Below, one piece after another: positions 33,371 through 41,247 of a stretch of 64,000 bases of DNA. Under the pieces are notes generated by a model. The model was not told where the DNA came from and ran no database searches. It saw only the letters and a list, made by a program, of their open reading frames with translations. The DNA is taken from positions 3,566,501-3,630,500 of the forward strand of contig NZ_CP160680.1 of assembly GCF_040784935.1 (NCBI RefSeq), in the 5' to 3' direction. The translations under genes and the position numbers were made by a program. Each line of letters opens with the position of its first letter. Position 1 is the stretch's first letter. The DNA is from Lewinella sp. LCG006 (GTDB lineage: Bacteria > Bacteroidota > Bacteroidia > Chitinophagales > Saprospiraceae).

Positions 33371-36300
33371 TTCTTTTTCTCACCCGCCACTCCTCGCGCA
33401 TAGCGAAAAGGACAGGAACGGTAAACATCGTAATCATCTGTAGGCTCATCCCGCCGAAAGAGGGGATCGCCATGGGGAGCATAATATCCGATCCGCGGCC
33501 GGTGGAGGTCAGGATGGGTAAAAGTGCGAGTATCGTCGTAGCAGTTGTCATCATTGCGGGACGGACCCGGCGCAGGCCACCTTCTACTACGGCATCTCTT
33601 ACTTCCGCTATCGTAGTGGGCTCATTCTTTTGGAAGCTGTCTTGCAGGAAGGTCGCTACCAGCACCCCATCATCGGTAGCAATACCGAAGAGCGCCAGAA
33701 AGCCCACCCAGACGGCTACACTCAGGTTGATGGTGTGAACCTGGAAAAGATCTCGGAAGTTGGTGCCAAACAATTCGAAATTCAGGAACCAACTGGTATC
33801 ATACAATCCAATCATCAGGAAGCCACCCGCAAAGGCAATGAATACCCCACTGAAAACCATCAGAGAAACACTCACCGAGCTGAACTGAAAGTACAGAATC
33901 AGGAAAATGATTGCCAGCGCGATGGGTACCACCAGGCTCAGGCGCTTGCTGGCGCGAACCTGTTGTTCGTAGTTACCCGCAAAACGGTAGCTAACGCCGG
34001 CTGGCACCACCAGCTCTCCGCGTTCAATGAGTTGTTGTAAATGCTGCTGTGCATTATGCACGACCTCCACCTCCGAGTAATCTCCCTCGCGATCAAACAG
34101 CACGTAGCCTAGCAGGAAGCCGTCTTCACTCTTGATCGACTGTGGGCCTGCTTCGTACCTTACGTCCACCAAATCACCCAGCAAAATCTGCTGCCCTTGT
34201 GGGGTGGGAATGTAAATACGTTGGAGGGCTTCGGGGTTGTTGCGGAATTCACGCGGGTAACGGATACGGATGGCGTAACGCTCGCGACCTTCTACCGTGG
34301 AGGTCATCTTCATGCCCCCTACGGCTGCCTGGATATGTTGTTGGACCTTGTCAATCGTGAGACCATAGCGACTGATCGCCTCTCGGTCAATATCCAGTAG
34401 GAGGTAAGGCTTGCCAACGATACGATCCGCAAACACCGCCGCATCTTTGACACCATCCACCTCTTTGAGGTGTTTTTCCAGCTCCAGGCCAAAGCCTTCG
34501 ATCGTCGCCAAATCAGGCCCTTGCACTTTGATGCCCATGGGCGCACGCATGCCCGTTTGTAGCATCACCAGCCGGGTTTCAATCGGTTGGAGTTTCGGAG
34601 CCGAAGTGACACCGGGCAGTCGGGTAGCCTGCACAATTTCGTTCCAAATATCATCTGGATTTTTGATGTGATCGCGCCACTGGCGGAAGTATTGGCCCTG
34701 GTCATCAGGAATCAATTCACCCTGTTCATCCCGTACGTATTCGCCATTTTTTACGCGAAAGCGTAGCCGGTGGCCAGCTTCGTCGGTTTTGTATTCAGAT
34801 TTATACAAGATGATGTTTTCGTACATCGACATTGGCGCAGGGTCAAGCGGGCTGTTTACACGACCAGCTTTTCCTACGACGGAATAGACCTCTGGAATGG
34901 CCGTGACGCTCATGTCCAGCAAGCGGAGGTTTTTGATGTTCTCCTGCATCCCAGCGTGCGGCATAGCGGTGGGCATCAGGAGGAAAGAACCTTCGTTGAG
35001 GGCGGGCATAAATTCTTCTCCCGTGGATTGGAAGACCCGGAATCCTTGCCAAATCACCACACTTACGACCAGAAGGAAGAGTATTTTGAAACGCAGTAAA
35101 AAACGTAGGATGCGCTCGTAGAAATAGATAACAACGTAGAAAATACCAATCAAACCACCAGCCAGTGATACCACAAAAAGGAAGTTGGTCAAATTGCTTT
35201 TCGTAACCCCCAGCGGCATCCAAACAGTGGTCAGTAACCAGGTCACCAAAAGCGCATAGATGATATTCGTAGCCCAGGATAGTAGGGTCGACTGGCGGTT
35301 ACTTCCCCGCTCGCGTACCCAGATTGCCGCTAGCCCTGCCAGTCCTACAATGGCGAGCACCGTGCCGGGAAAGGCACCATAAACAAAGGCAACGACCAAG
35401 CCGGCCACCACTGCCAGCGCATTGCCCACCAGAGAAATACTGCGACTTCGCAACTTGATTGAGAAAATACTGTGTGCTAAGGCAGGAATGATGGTAATAG
35501 CCACAACAATCGAAGCTACCAGCGCAAAAGTTTTGGTGAACGCCAGTGGTCGAAAAAGCTTCCCTTCCGCAGCTTCCATCGTAAAGACCGGAAGAAAACT
35601 GATCACGGTAGTCGCTACTGCCGTGATGACCGCCGAGGCCACCTCTACGGTAGCTTCGTAGATGCTGGTAAGTAAGCTCTCTTCTGGTGGAGCGTCTTCT
35701 ATACGTTTGACCATGCTTTCCGTCAGCACGATGCCCATGTCAACCATGGTGCCAATGGCAATGGCAATTCCCGAAAGGGCCACGATGTTGGCGTCAACGC
35801 CAAAGTAGCGCATGGCGATAAAACACATCAGCACTGCCACTGGTAAGGTGCCTGAAATCAGCAACGACGACTTGAGGTTGAGCAACATCAGGATGACAAC
35901 CATGATGGTAATCAATACTTCCAAAGTGAGGGCTTCCTCCAGGGTACCGATGGTTTCGTTGATGAGTTGGGTACGGTCGTAGAAGGGGACCAGCTTTACC
36001 TGCGAGATGGTGCCATCGGCGAGGGTCTTGGAGGGTAAGCCGGGTTCAAGTTCGGCAATCTTCGCTTTGACATTTTTGATGACTTCCAAGGGGTTGGCCC
36101 CATAACGAGCTACCACCACGCCGCCGACAGCATCGGCGCCGGATTTATCGAGCACGCCTCTGCGGGTAGCGGGGCCCAGGCTTACGTGGGCTACATCTCC
36201 TACCCGTAGCGGGATGTTATTATTGACGACCACTACGGCCTGCTCAAGGTCTTCGATGTTTTTGACGTAGCCCAGGCCGCGGACGAAATACTCCGCCAGA

Positions 36301-37028
36301 TTGATCTCAATGGTTTGCGCACCGATGTCGATATTACTGCCTTTGACTGCTTGCATCACTTGGTCGAGCGTAATACCATAGACCTTCATCGCTTCGGGGT
36401 CGACATCAATTTGGTATTCCTTGACAAAACCTCCGATGGAAGCTACTTCGGCCACACCCGTAGCGGCCGACAAGCCGTAGCGCACGTAGAAATCCTGGAT
36501 GGTACGCAGCTCTTGAGGATCCCAACCGCCGGTGGGCTTGCCGTCTTTATCGCGGCCTTCGAGGGTATACCAATAGATTTGACCGAGGGCGGTAGCATCT
36601 GGCCCCAGGGCTGGCTGGACTCCATCAGGCAGCGTGTTGGCTGGCAAGGAGTTCAACTTTTCCAGGATACGACTACGGCTCCAATAAAATTCAATGTCTT
36701 CCTCGAAAATGAGGTAGATGCTGGAGAAGCCGAACATGGAATTGCTGCGCACACTCTTCACGCCTGGCACCCCTAAGAGAGCCGTGGTAAGAGGATAAGA
36801 AATCTGGTCTTCCACATCCTGTGGCGAGCGTCCGGGCCATTGGGTGAAGACGATTTGCTGGTTTTCACCAATATCCGGGATCGCATCTACGGCCACCGGA
36901 TCACGTGGGAGAAAATCAATTCCAAAATCAAAAGGTGCCGTCACCAACCCCCAGCCCACAAAAAGCAGGAGTAGGAGATAAGCGACCAGCTTGTTTTCCA
37001 GGAAGAAACGTATATATTTTGCTAACAT
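33366..37028 (-). CDS. cusA: CusA/CzcA-type heavy-metal RND efflux pump
   Basis: 1220 residues, longer than the roughly 1040 of E. coli CusA because of extra membrane and loop segments in the middle (about residues 530-650). Landmarks of heavy-metal RND pumps: DAIPDIGENQQIVFTQWPGR near the N-terminus, GIAIAIGTMVDMGIVLTESM in TM4 with its proton-relay Asp, and TGMRAPMGIKVQGPDLATIE in the second pore domain. It drives proton-coupled export of Cu(I)/Ag(I) or divalent metals from periplasm to outside. It is the first gene of the cus operon. Its stop codon comes from a family B repeat. The adaptor HMBD and neighbouring CopB favour copper. Confidence 0.93.
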   Translation of the reverse strand: MLAKYIRFFLENKLVAYLLLLLFVGWGLVTAPFDFGIDFLPRDPVAVDAIPDIGENQQIVFTQWPGRSPQDVEDQISYPLTTALLGVPGVKSVRSNSMFGFSSIYLIFEEDIEFYWSRSRILEKLNSLPANTLPDGVQPALGPDATALGQIYWYTLEGRDKDGKPTGGWDPQELRTIQDFYVRYGLSAATGVAEVASIGGFVKEYQIDVDPEAMKVYGITLDQVMQAVKGSNIDIGAQTIEINLAEYFVRGLGYVKNIEDLEQAVVVVNNNIPLRVGDVAHVSLGPATRRGVLDKSGADAVGGVVVARYGANPLEVIKNVKAKIAELEPGLPSKTLADGTISQVKLVPFYDRTQLINETIGTLEEALTLEVLITIMVVILMLLNLKSSLLISGTLPVAVLMCFIAMRYFGVDANIVALSGIAIAIGTMVDMGIVLTESMVKRIEDAPPEESLLTSIYEATVEVASAVITAVATTVISFLPVFTMEAAEGKLFRPLAFTKTFALVASIVVAITIIPALAHSIFSIKLRSRSISLVGNALAVVAGLVVAFVYGAFPGTVLAIVGLAGLAAIWVRERGSNRQSTLLSWATNIIYALLVTWLLTTVWMPLGVTKSNLTNFLFVVSLAGGLIGIFYVVIYFYERILRFLLRFKILFLLVVSVVIWQGFRVFQSTGEEFMPALNEGSFLLMPTAMPHAGMQENIKNLRLLDMSVTAIPEVYSVVGKAGRVNSPLDPAPMSMYENIILYKSEYKTDEAGHRLRFRVKNGEYVRDEQGELIPDDQGQYFRQWRDHIKNPDDIWNEIVQATRLPGVTSAPKLQPIETRLVMLQTGMRAPMGIKVQGPDLATIEGFGLELEKHLKEVDGVKDAAVFADRIVGKPYLLLDIDREAISRYGLTIDKVQQHIQAAVGGMKMTSTVEGRERYAIRIRYPREFRNNPEALQRIYIPTPQGQQILLGDLVDVRYEAGPQSIKSEDGFLLGYVLFDREGDYSEVEVVHNAQQHLQQLIERGELVVPAGVSYRFAGNYEQQVRASKRLSLVVPIALAIIFLILYFQFSSVSVSLMVFSGVFIAFAGGFLMIGLYDTSWFLNFELFGTNFRDLFQVHTINLSVAVWVGFLALFGIATDDGVLVATFLQDSFQKNEPTTIAEVRDAVVEGGLRRVRPAMMTTATTILALLPILTSTGRGSDIMLPMAIPSFGGMSLQMITMFTVPVLFAMREEWRVRKRT

Positions 37029-37071
37029 GATTGCTCTTTTCTATAGCCGAAGACCTGTCTGTCAGTAAACT

Positions 37072-37094
37072 GGCCTGTCTGCTGCAGGCAGGCC
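37072..37094. repeat. palindrome with CTGCCTGC core
   Basis: GGCCTGTCTGC and TGCAGGCAGGCC form an 11-bp dyad with one mismatch. The same core is at 10807-10825, around the IS target (28031-29621) and in part at 33346-33358. The surrounding 190 bp between cusA and the next gene are otherwise featureless. Confidence 0.6.
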
Positions 37095-37218
37095 TTACAG
37101 GTAGTGGCACGGAAACACGGAGATGAAATAGAAAGGCTAAGATGCCTTTGACTCCAAAATGAAGCATTTACTACAGTATCCATTGATACCAGTAGTAATC
37201 ATTAAAGAAAATAGCAAT

Positions 37219-37644
37219 CTAACAAAGGAAGGTTTGCAAACTCACAGGGAGGTCACAAACAAGAAGCGGAGGTTTGTAGTGAAGATGATGCTGGGTTTTA
37301 TCATCTACAGCAATAATTTCGAAAGGCAGAAAGAAGAATACTGCGGCGAGAAGTGCCAGTGTATCAAAAGTCAAGAAATCAGCAGCGGTAGATAGCTGAG
37401 CATCCTCTACTTTGAGAAAATCTGTTTGTGTATCGCAGCAGCCTTTTTGGTTGATCCCATCCTCCTGAGCAGGAGCATGTCGGGGGCATATAGCTGCTTT
37501 AGTGGCTCCATGGCAAGGAGTAGCTTCCACAAAAAGTGAAGTATTCTTCAATACTCCCTGGCAATAATGTTTGCTGAACACCAGCCCGGAAGAGCTAACG
37601 AACACCAAAACGGCCAACAGGATATGGAATACTTTACGCAGCAA
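37219..37644 (-). CDS. HYC_CC_PP family protein
   Basis: 141 residues from a TTG start (no ATG is in frame upstream). Signal peptide/anchor: VFHILLAVLVFVSSSGLVFS. The motifs naming the family are present in order: KHYCQG, then GCCDTQTDFLKV, then YKPPLLV. A second hydrophobic segment (LALLAAVFFFLPFEIIAV) follows the CC motif. Members are usually encoded just upstream of CusA-type pumps in Bacteroidota. The conserved Cys and His suggest that it binds copper and delivers or senses it. The role is inferred from context only. Confidence 0.75.
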   Translation of the reverse strand: MLRKVFHILLAVLVFVSSSGLVFSKHYCQGVLKNTSLFVEATPCHGATKAAICPRHAPAQEDGINQKGCCDTQTDFLKVEDAQLSTAADFLTFDTLALLAAVFFFLPFEIIAVDDKTQHHLHYKPPLLVCDLPVSLQTFLC

Positions 37645-37793
37645 AATGGATGATTAATTGGATGGCAAAGGTAAGCCCTTTTTAAGGAAACTTGCAAATG
37701 ACTAAGTTTTAAACATTTGTAGTTGTTGGATAGTTTGGTAAGTAACTTACATAAATACTAGGATCAGGTAAGCCTTCTCCGTGAGGAATTAGC

Positions 37794-37801
37794 TAAATTT
37801 G
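37794..37801 (+). promoter_or_regulatory. possible -7 promoter box for the MbnP-like gene
   Basis: TAAATTTG matches the Bacteroidota -7 consensus TAnnTTTG, 35 bp before the start codon. No convincing TTTG at -33 is seen. A short dyad GTAAGT-A-ACTTAC lies at 37738-37750 in the shared divergent region. Confidence 0.3.
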
Positions 37802-37836
37802 TTAAAATTTTAATCTAAAGAACAAAAGTAACTTTC

Positions 37837-38805
37837 ATGAAAACACGTCTACTTTCCCTTTTTGTTTTTCTTTTTGTAAGCATGATGATCCAAGCGCAGA
37901 CCAATGTGACGCTCAATATCCATCACAAATTAGGCGATCAAGCTTTTGCGATGCAAACCAGCGTGACCAACAATGTGGGCAGCACTTTTGATTACAGTCG
38001 ACTAGAGTATTACATCGCCGAAATATCGCTGATCCACGATGGCGGCCAGGAAACCATAATCGAAGACCGTTACATGTTAGTAGATGCCACCGAAGAAACC
38101 ACTGAATTGCTGGGTGACCTGCCCATCACAGAAATTGAGGCTATTCGCTTTCACATTGGTGTAGACGAAGCAAAAAATCACCTGGATCCCACGACTTACC
38201 ATAGCTCGCATCCGCTCTCTCCTCAATTTCCTTCGATGCACTGGGGATGGGCATCGGGTTATCGCTTTGGCGCTTTCGAAGGAAAAAGTGGCAGCGCACT
38301 CAATCAGAATTGGGAGATCCATGCCCTCGAAGACGAAAACTACTTTATGACGGAAGTAGCCCTGGATTTGGCCATTATAGACAATGAGCTTACGATTGAT
38401 TTGGATGCCGATTACATTCGTGCCATGGAAAACATCAATCTGAATAGTGGCCCTATCACCCATGGTGGCTACGGTGAGGCAAAGGTGGCTTTGCGCAATT
38501 TTCAAGACTATGTTTTTAGCCCTTCTTCTTTGATCAACAGCAACGAAGAGGCTTTGGCCATCAATGCTTTCAAGGTGTACCCTAATCCTGGTACAACCAA
38601 GGCTGCTCATGTCTTCATTGCTACCGATACCGACGAGGTTTACCAACTGCAGGTAACCAACGCTCAAGGTCAGCTGGTTCGCCAAATGACTCAAGTACGC
38701 AGCAACAACGAAATTGATCTTGGCTTAGAGACAGCCGGACTTTACTTTATCAGCTTGCAGCAAAACGGCAAGGTGGTGATGACAGAGAAGCTGGTGATTC
38801 AGTAA
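37837..38805 (+). CDS. MbnP-like copper-binding protein with T9SS type A sorting domain
   Basis: 322 residues. Signal peptide MKTRLLSLFVFLFVSMMIQAQ. Residues 22-230 match the MbnP family: NVTLNIHHKLGDQAF start, SRLEYYIAEISLI, IRFHIGVDEAKNH and the FPSMHWGWASGYRF block with W136/W138. In the methanotroph system MbnH oxidises a tryptophan of MbnP to kynurenine, creating a copper site; whether that happens here is inference. A type A T9SS domain (KVYPNPGTTKAAHVF) anchors or secretes it. The next two genes are di-heme peroxidases, as in mbnPH pairs. Confidence 0.82.
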   Translation: MKTRLLSLFVFLFVSMMIQAQTNVTLNIHHKLGDQAFAMQTSVTNNVGSTFDYSRLEYYIAEISLIHDGGQETIIEDRYMLVDATEETTELLGDLPITEIEAIRFHIGVDEAKNHLDPTTYHSSHPLSPQFPSMHWGWASGYRFGAFEGKSGSALNQNWEIHALEDENYFMTEVALDLAIIDNELTIDLDADYIRAMENINLNSGPITHGGYGEAKVALRNFQDYVFSPSSLINSNEEALAINAFKVYPNPGTTKAAHVFIATDTDEVYQLQVTNAQGQLVRQMTQVRSNNEIDLGLETAGLYFISLQQNGKVVMTEKLVIQ

Positions 38806-38820
38806 TACGGGTTGTTTTTT

Positions 38821-38897
38821 TGAACCATATGAGGAATATGAGGGATGATAAGTACATCTTTTTACTTGATACGGCCTTGTATTCCTTATATGGTTCC
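38821..38897. repeat. dispersed palindromic repeat, family A, full copy
   Basis: Arms GAACCATATGAGGAATATG (from 38822) and its near-complement ending ATATGGTTC (to 38896) form a 22-bp stem with three mismatches. The inside has ATAAGTA, T5 and TACTTGAT. It lies between the MbnP-like gene and the first peroxidase gene and may end or attenuate transcription there. Confidence 0.75.
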
Positions 38898-38921
38898 ATA
38901 AATGGACATTAGTACTTTGGC

Positions 38922-39959
38922 GTGAGCATCATTTTAACAAAAAAAAATCCTGCGGCCTTATTGGGTTTGTCAGTCATTGTCCTTTTGGTTGCCTGTCAGC
39001 CGGAAGAGGCTGCTCCTTTGCCGCTTTTTCCACTTTTGATGGAGGTACCGGAAGGTTTTCCGGAGATCCCTTATCCTGCTGATAACGCGTTTACCGAAGC
39101 ACGCTGGGCGTTGGGAAAGAAGCTCTTTTTCGACCCGATCATGTCGGCTGAAATGACCATCAGTTGCGCTTCGTGCCACCAGCCAGGATTAGCATTTAGC
39201 GACGATCAAGCGTTCAGTCCTGGAGTAGCCCAGCGGCCAGGGACACGCAACTCACCGAGCTTGGCCAATGTCGCTTACCACCCCTACTATACGCGAGAAG
39301 GAAGTGTGCCAACCTTGGAAATGCAGGTGTTGGTCCCGATTCAGGAGCACAATGAATTTGATTTCAATATTCTTCTGATTGCCGAACGGCTGCGCGCGGA
39401 TAGTACCTACTACCAAATGGCCCTTGATGCTTACCAACGAGAGCCCGACCCTTACGTGATCACCCGCTCGCTGGCTTGTTTTGAGCGCAGCCTGCTCAGT
39501 GGCAACAGCGCTTATGACCAGTACACACGAGGTGACAGTCAACTTTCAGCCACGGTTTTGCGCGGCAAAGCACTCTTCTTTAGTGAGCGTACGCAGTGCA
39601 GCAGTTGTCACGGTGGTTTCAATTTTACCAACTACGCTTTTGCCAACAATGGGCTATATACCGACTACCCTGATCCAGGCCGGTTTCGCTTTACGGGTGA
39701 AGAGGCGGATCGCGCCACCTTCAAGGTGCCCAGTTTGCGCAATGTTGGTCTCACAGCGCCATACATGCACGATGGTTCTTTGACCAGCTTGGAAGCGGTA
39801 GTGGATCATTACAATTCCGGAGGGAAAGATCACCCCAATAAAAGTCCGCTGTTGCAACCGCTATTACTCAGTGAGCAGGAAAAACAAGACTTGGTCGCTT
39901 TCTTGCAAAGCCTGACAGATCCACTTTTTACGGGAAACCCAATTTTTAAAAACGATTAA
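38922..39959 (+). CDS. di-heme cytochrome c peroxidase (MbnH/CcpA/MauG family) lipoprotein
   Basis: 345 residues from a GTG start. Lipobox VLLVACQ. Two haem-c sites, SCASCHQPG and CSSCHGGFN, with the family blocks ARWALGKKLFFDP, RNSPSLANVAY and TFKVPSLRNVGLTAPYMHDG. It contains the N-terminal (high-potential/low-potential) di-heme peroxidase fold used by CcpA, MauG and MbnH. Acting in the periplasm it could reduce peroxide or oxidise a protein Trp. Position after the MbnP-like gene favours the MbnH role. No ATG is available upstream. Confidence 0.85.
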   Translation: MSIILTKKNPAALLGLSVIVLLVACQPEEAAPLPLFPLLMEVPEGFPEIPYPADNAFTEARWALGKKLFFDPIMSAEMTISCASCHQPGLAFSDDQAFSPGVAQRPGTRNSPSLANVAYHPYYTREGSVPTLEMQVLVPIQEHNEFDFNILLIAERLRADSTYYQMALDAYQREPDPYVITRSLACFERSLLSGNSAYDQYTRGDSQLSATVLRGKALFFSERTQCSSCHGGFNFTNYAFANNGLYTDYPDPGRFRFTGEEADRATFKVPSLRNVGLTAPYMHDGSLTSLEAVVDHYNSGGKDHPNKSPLLQPLLLSEQEKQDLVAFLQSLTDPLFTGNPIFKND

Positions 39960-39969
39960 CCCAACCCTT

Positions 39970-41064
39970 ATGTCACTTCGATATCTACTTCTTTTCAGCC
40001 TGTTAACTACCTTGGTACTCGTTGCTTGTGGAGACGATGATGGCCCTGTGGGCGAACTCCCCGTGTACGATGATACGCCCTATGTGTTATTTTATGGTAG
40101 CAACCTCCCCGCACCTCAGTTGCCCGCCGACAACCCATTGACGGAGCAAAAAGTACTTCTCGGGCGGATGCTTTTTCACGAAACGATGCTGAGTAAAGAT
40201 GGTAGCCAGGCTTGTGCTTCCTGTCATTTGCAAACCGATGGCTTTTCAGACCCAAATCGCTTTTCTATAGGTGTAGAAGGCTTACCCGGCAAACGGCAGG
40301 CCATGCCCGTATTCAATATGGCTTGGCATAGCAACCAATTCTTCTGGGACGGAAGAGCGAACCTTCTCCGCGATCAGGCATTGAAACCCATTGAGGATCC
40401 ACTGGAAATGAACGAAACCCTGGAGAATGTGATCGCCAAATTGAGCGATAGCAAAATGTACCGCGACCAATTTGTTCGTGCTTTTGACAGCGAAGAGATC
40501 ACCGAAGAGAAAATGGCCCTTGCGCTGGAGCAGTTCATGCTCAGCATCGTTTCCTACCAGTCGAAATACGATCGCTACCTGGCCGGCGAAGTAGAACTCA
40601 CCGAAAGCGAAGAACGCGGCCGAATCTTGTTTGAAACCGAATACAATCCTTTCTTCCCTGAATTTTCTGGTGCTGATTGTGCGCACTGTCATGGCGGTAA
40701 GAATTTCGAAAACGACCAGTACATGAACAATGGTTTGGATAGCGATGCTGATTTTACCGATCTTGGTCGGGAAATGGTTACTCAAAATGCGGCCGACCGC
40801 GCCAAGTTCAAAGTACCAAGCTTACGCAATGTAGCCATCACTGCGCCTTACATGCACGACGGGCGTTTCCAGACCCTGGAGCAGGTTGTTGATCATTACA
40901 ACCAAGGTATCAGAAATTCTTCGACCGTTGATCCTACCGTGGAAAACACGCGAGAAACAGGCCTGTTCCTTACCCCTCAAGACAAGATGGATCTGGTGAA
41001 TTTTCTCCACACCCTCACGGATGAGGTGATGATGAGTGAGCCTGCTTACCAGTCGCCGTTTTGA
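39970..41064 (+). CDS. second di-heme cytochrome c peroxidase (MbnH/CcpA family) lipoprotein
   Basis: 364 residues; lipobox LVLVACG. Haem sites ACASCHLQTDG and DCAHCHGGKN; also ERGRILFE, FKVPSLRNVAITAPYMHDGR. It is 10 bp after the first peroxidase and closely related to it, probably a duplication that has diverged (the first-haem loop here reads GFSDPNRFSIGVEG). WDGRANLLRDQALKPIEDPL is the family's conserved block after the first haem. One of the pair may be the true partner of the MbnP-like protein and the other an ordinary peroxidase. Confidence 0.85.
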   Translation: MSLRYLLLFSLLTTLVLVACGDDDGPVGELPVYDDTPYVLFYGSNLPAPQLPADNPLTEQKVLLGRMLFHETMLSKDGSQACASCHLQTDGFSDPNRFSIGVEGLPGKRQAMPVFNMAWHSNQFFWDGRANLLRDQALKPIEDPLEMNETLENVIAKLSDSKMYRDQFVRAFDSEEITEEKMALALEQFMLSIVSYQSKYDRYLAGEVELTESEERGRILFETEYNPFFPEFSGADCAHCHGGKNFENDQYMNNGLDSDADFTDLGREMVTQNAADRAKFKVPSLRNVAITAPYMHDGRFQTLEQVVDHYNQGIRNSSTVDPTVENTRETGLFLTPQDKMDLVNFLHTLTDEVMMSEPAYQSPF

Positions 41065-41067
41065 TGT

Positions 41068-41245
41068 GCCTAACCCTTACACTTTTCCAACTCTTACACT
41101 TTTAAGATACGGAGTGCAGTTCAAAACTTCCGACTTCCGACTTCCCACTTCCGACCTTGTGCAGTTGGTGTTTGATGGTTGATGGTTAACCTAACCCTTC
41201 CACCCTTACACTTTTCCAACCCTTACACCTTTCTGTGTGCAATAT
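41068..41245. repeat. low-complexity intergenic repeat, family C
   Basis: The gap between the convergent peroxidase and histidine-kinase genes is filled by CCCTTACACTTTTCC-type units, a CTTCCGACTTCCGACTTCCC block and GATGGTTGATGGTT units. Related blocks lie at 41578, 44006, 50392 and 51862. Confidence 0.7.
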
Positions 41246-41247
41246 CT

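Noticed and set aside
41068-41245. CRISPR-like array
   Set aside because: The units are short, adjacent and degenerate, without spacers of uniform length and without cas genes.
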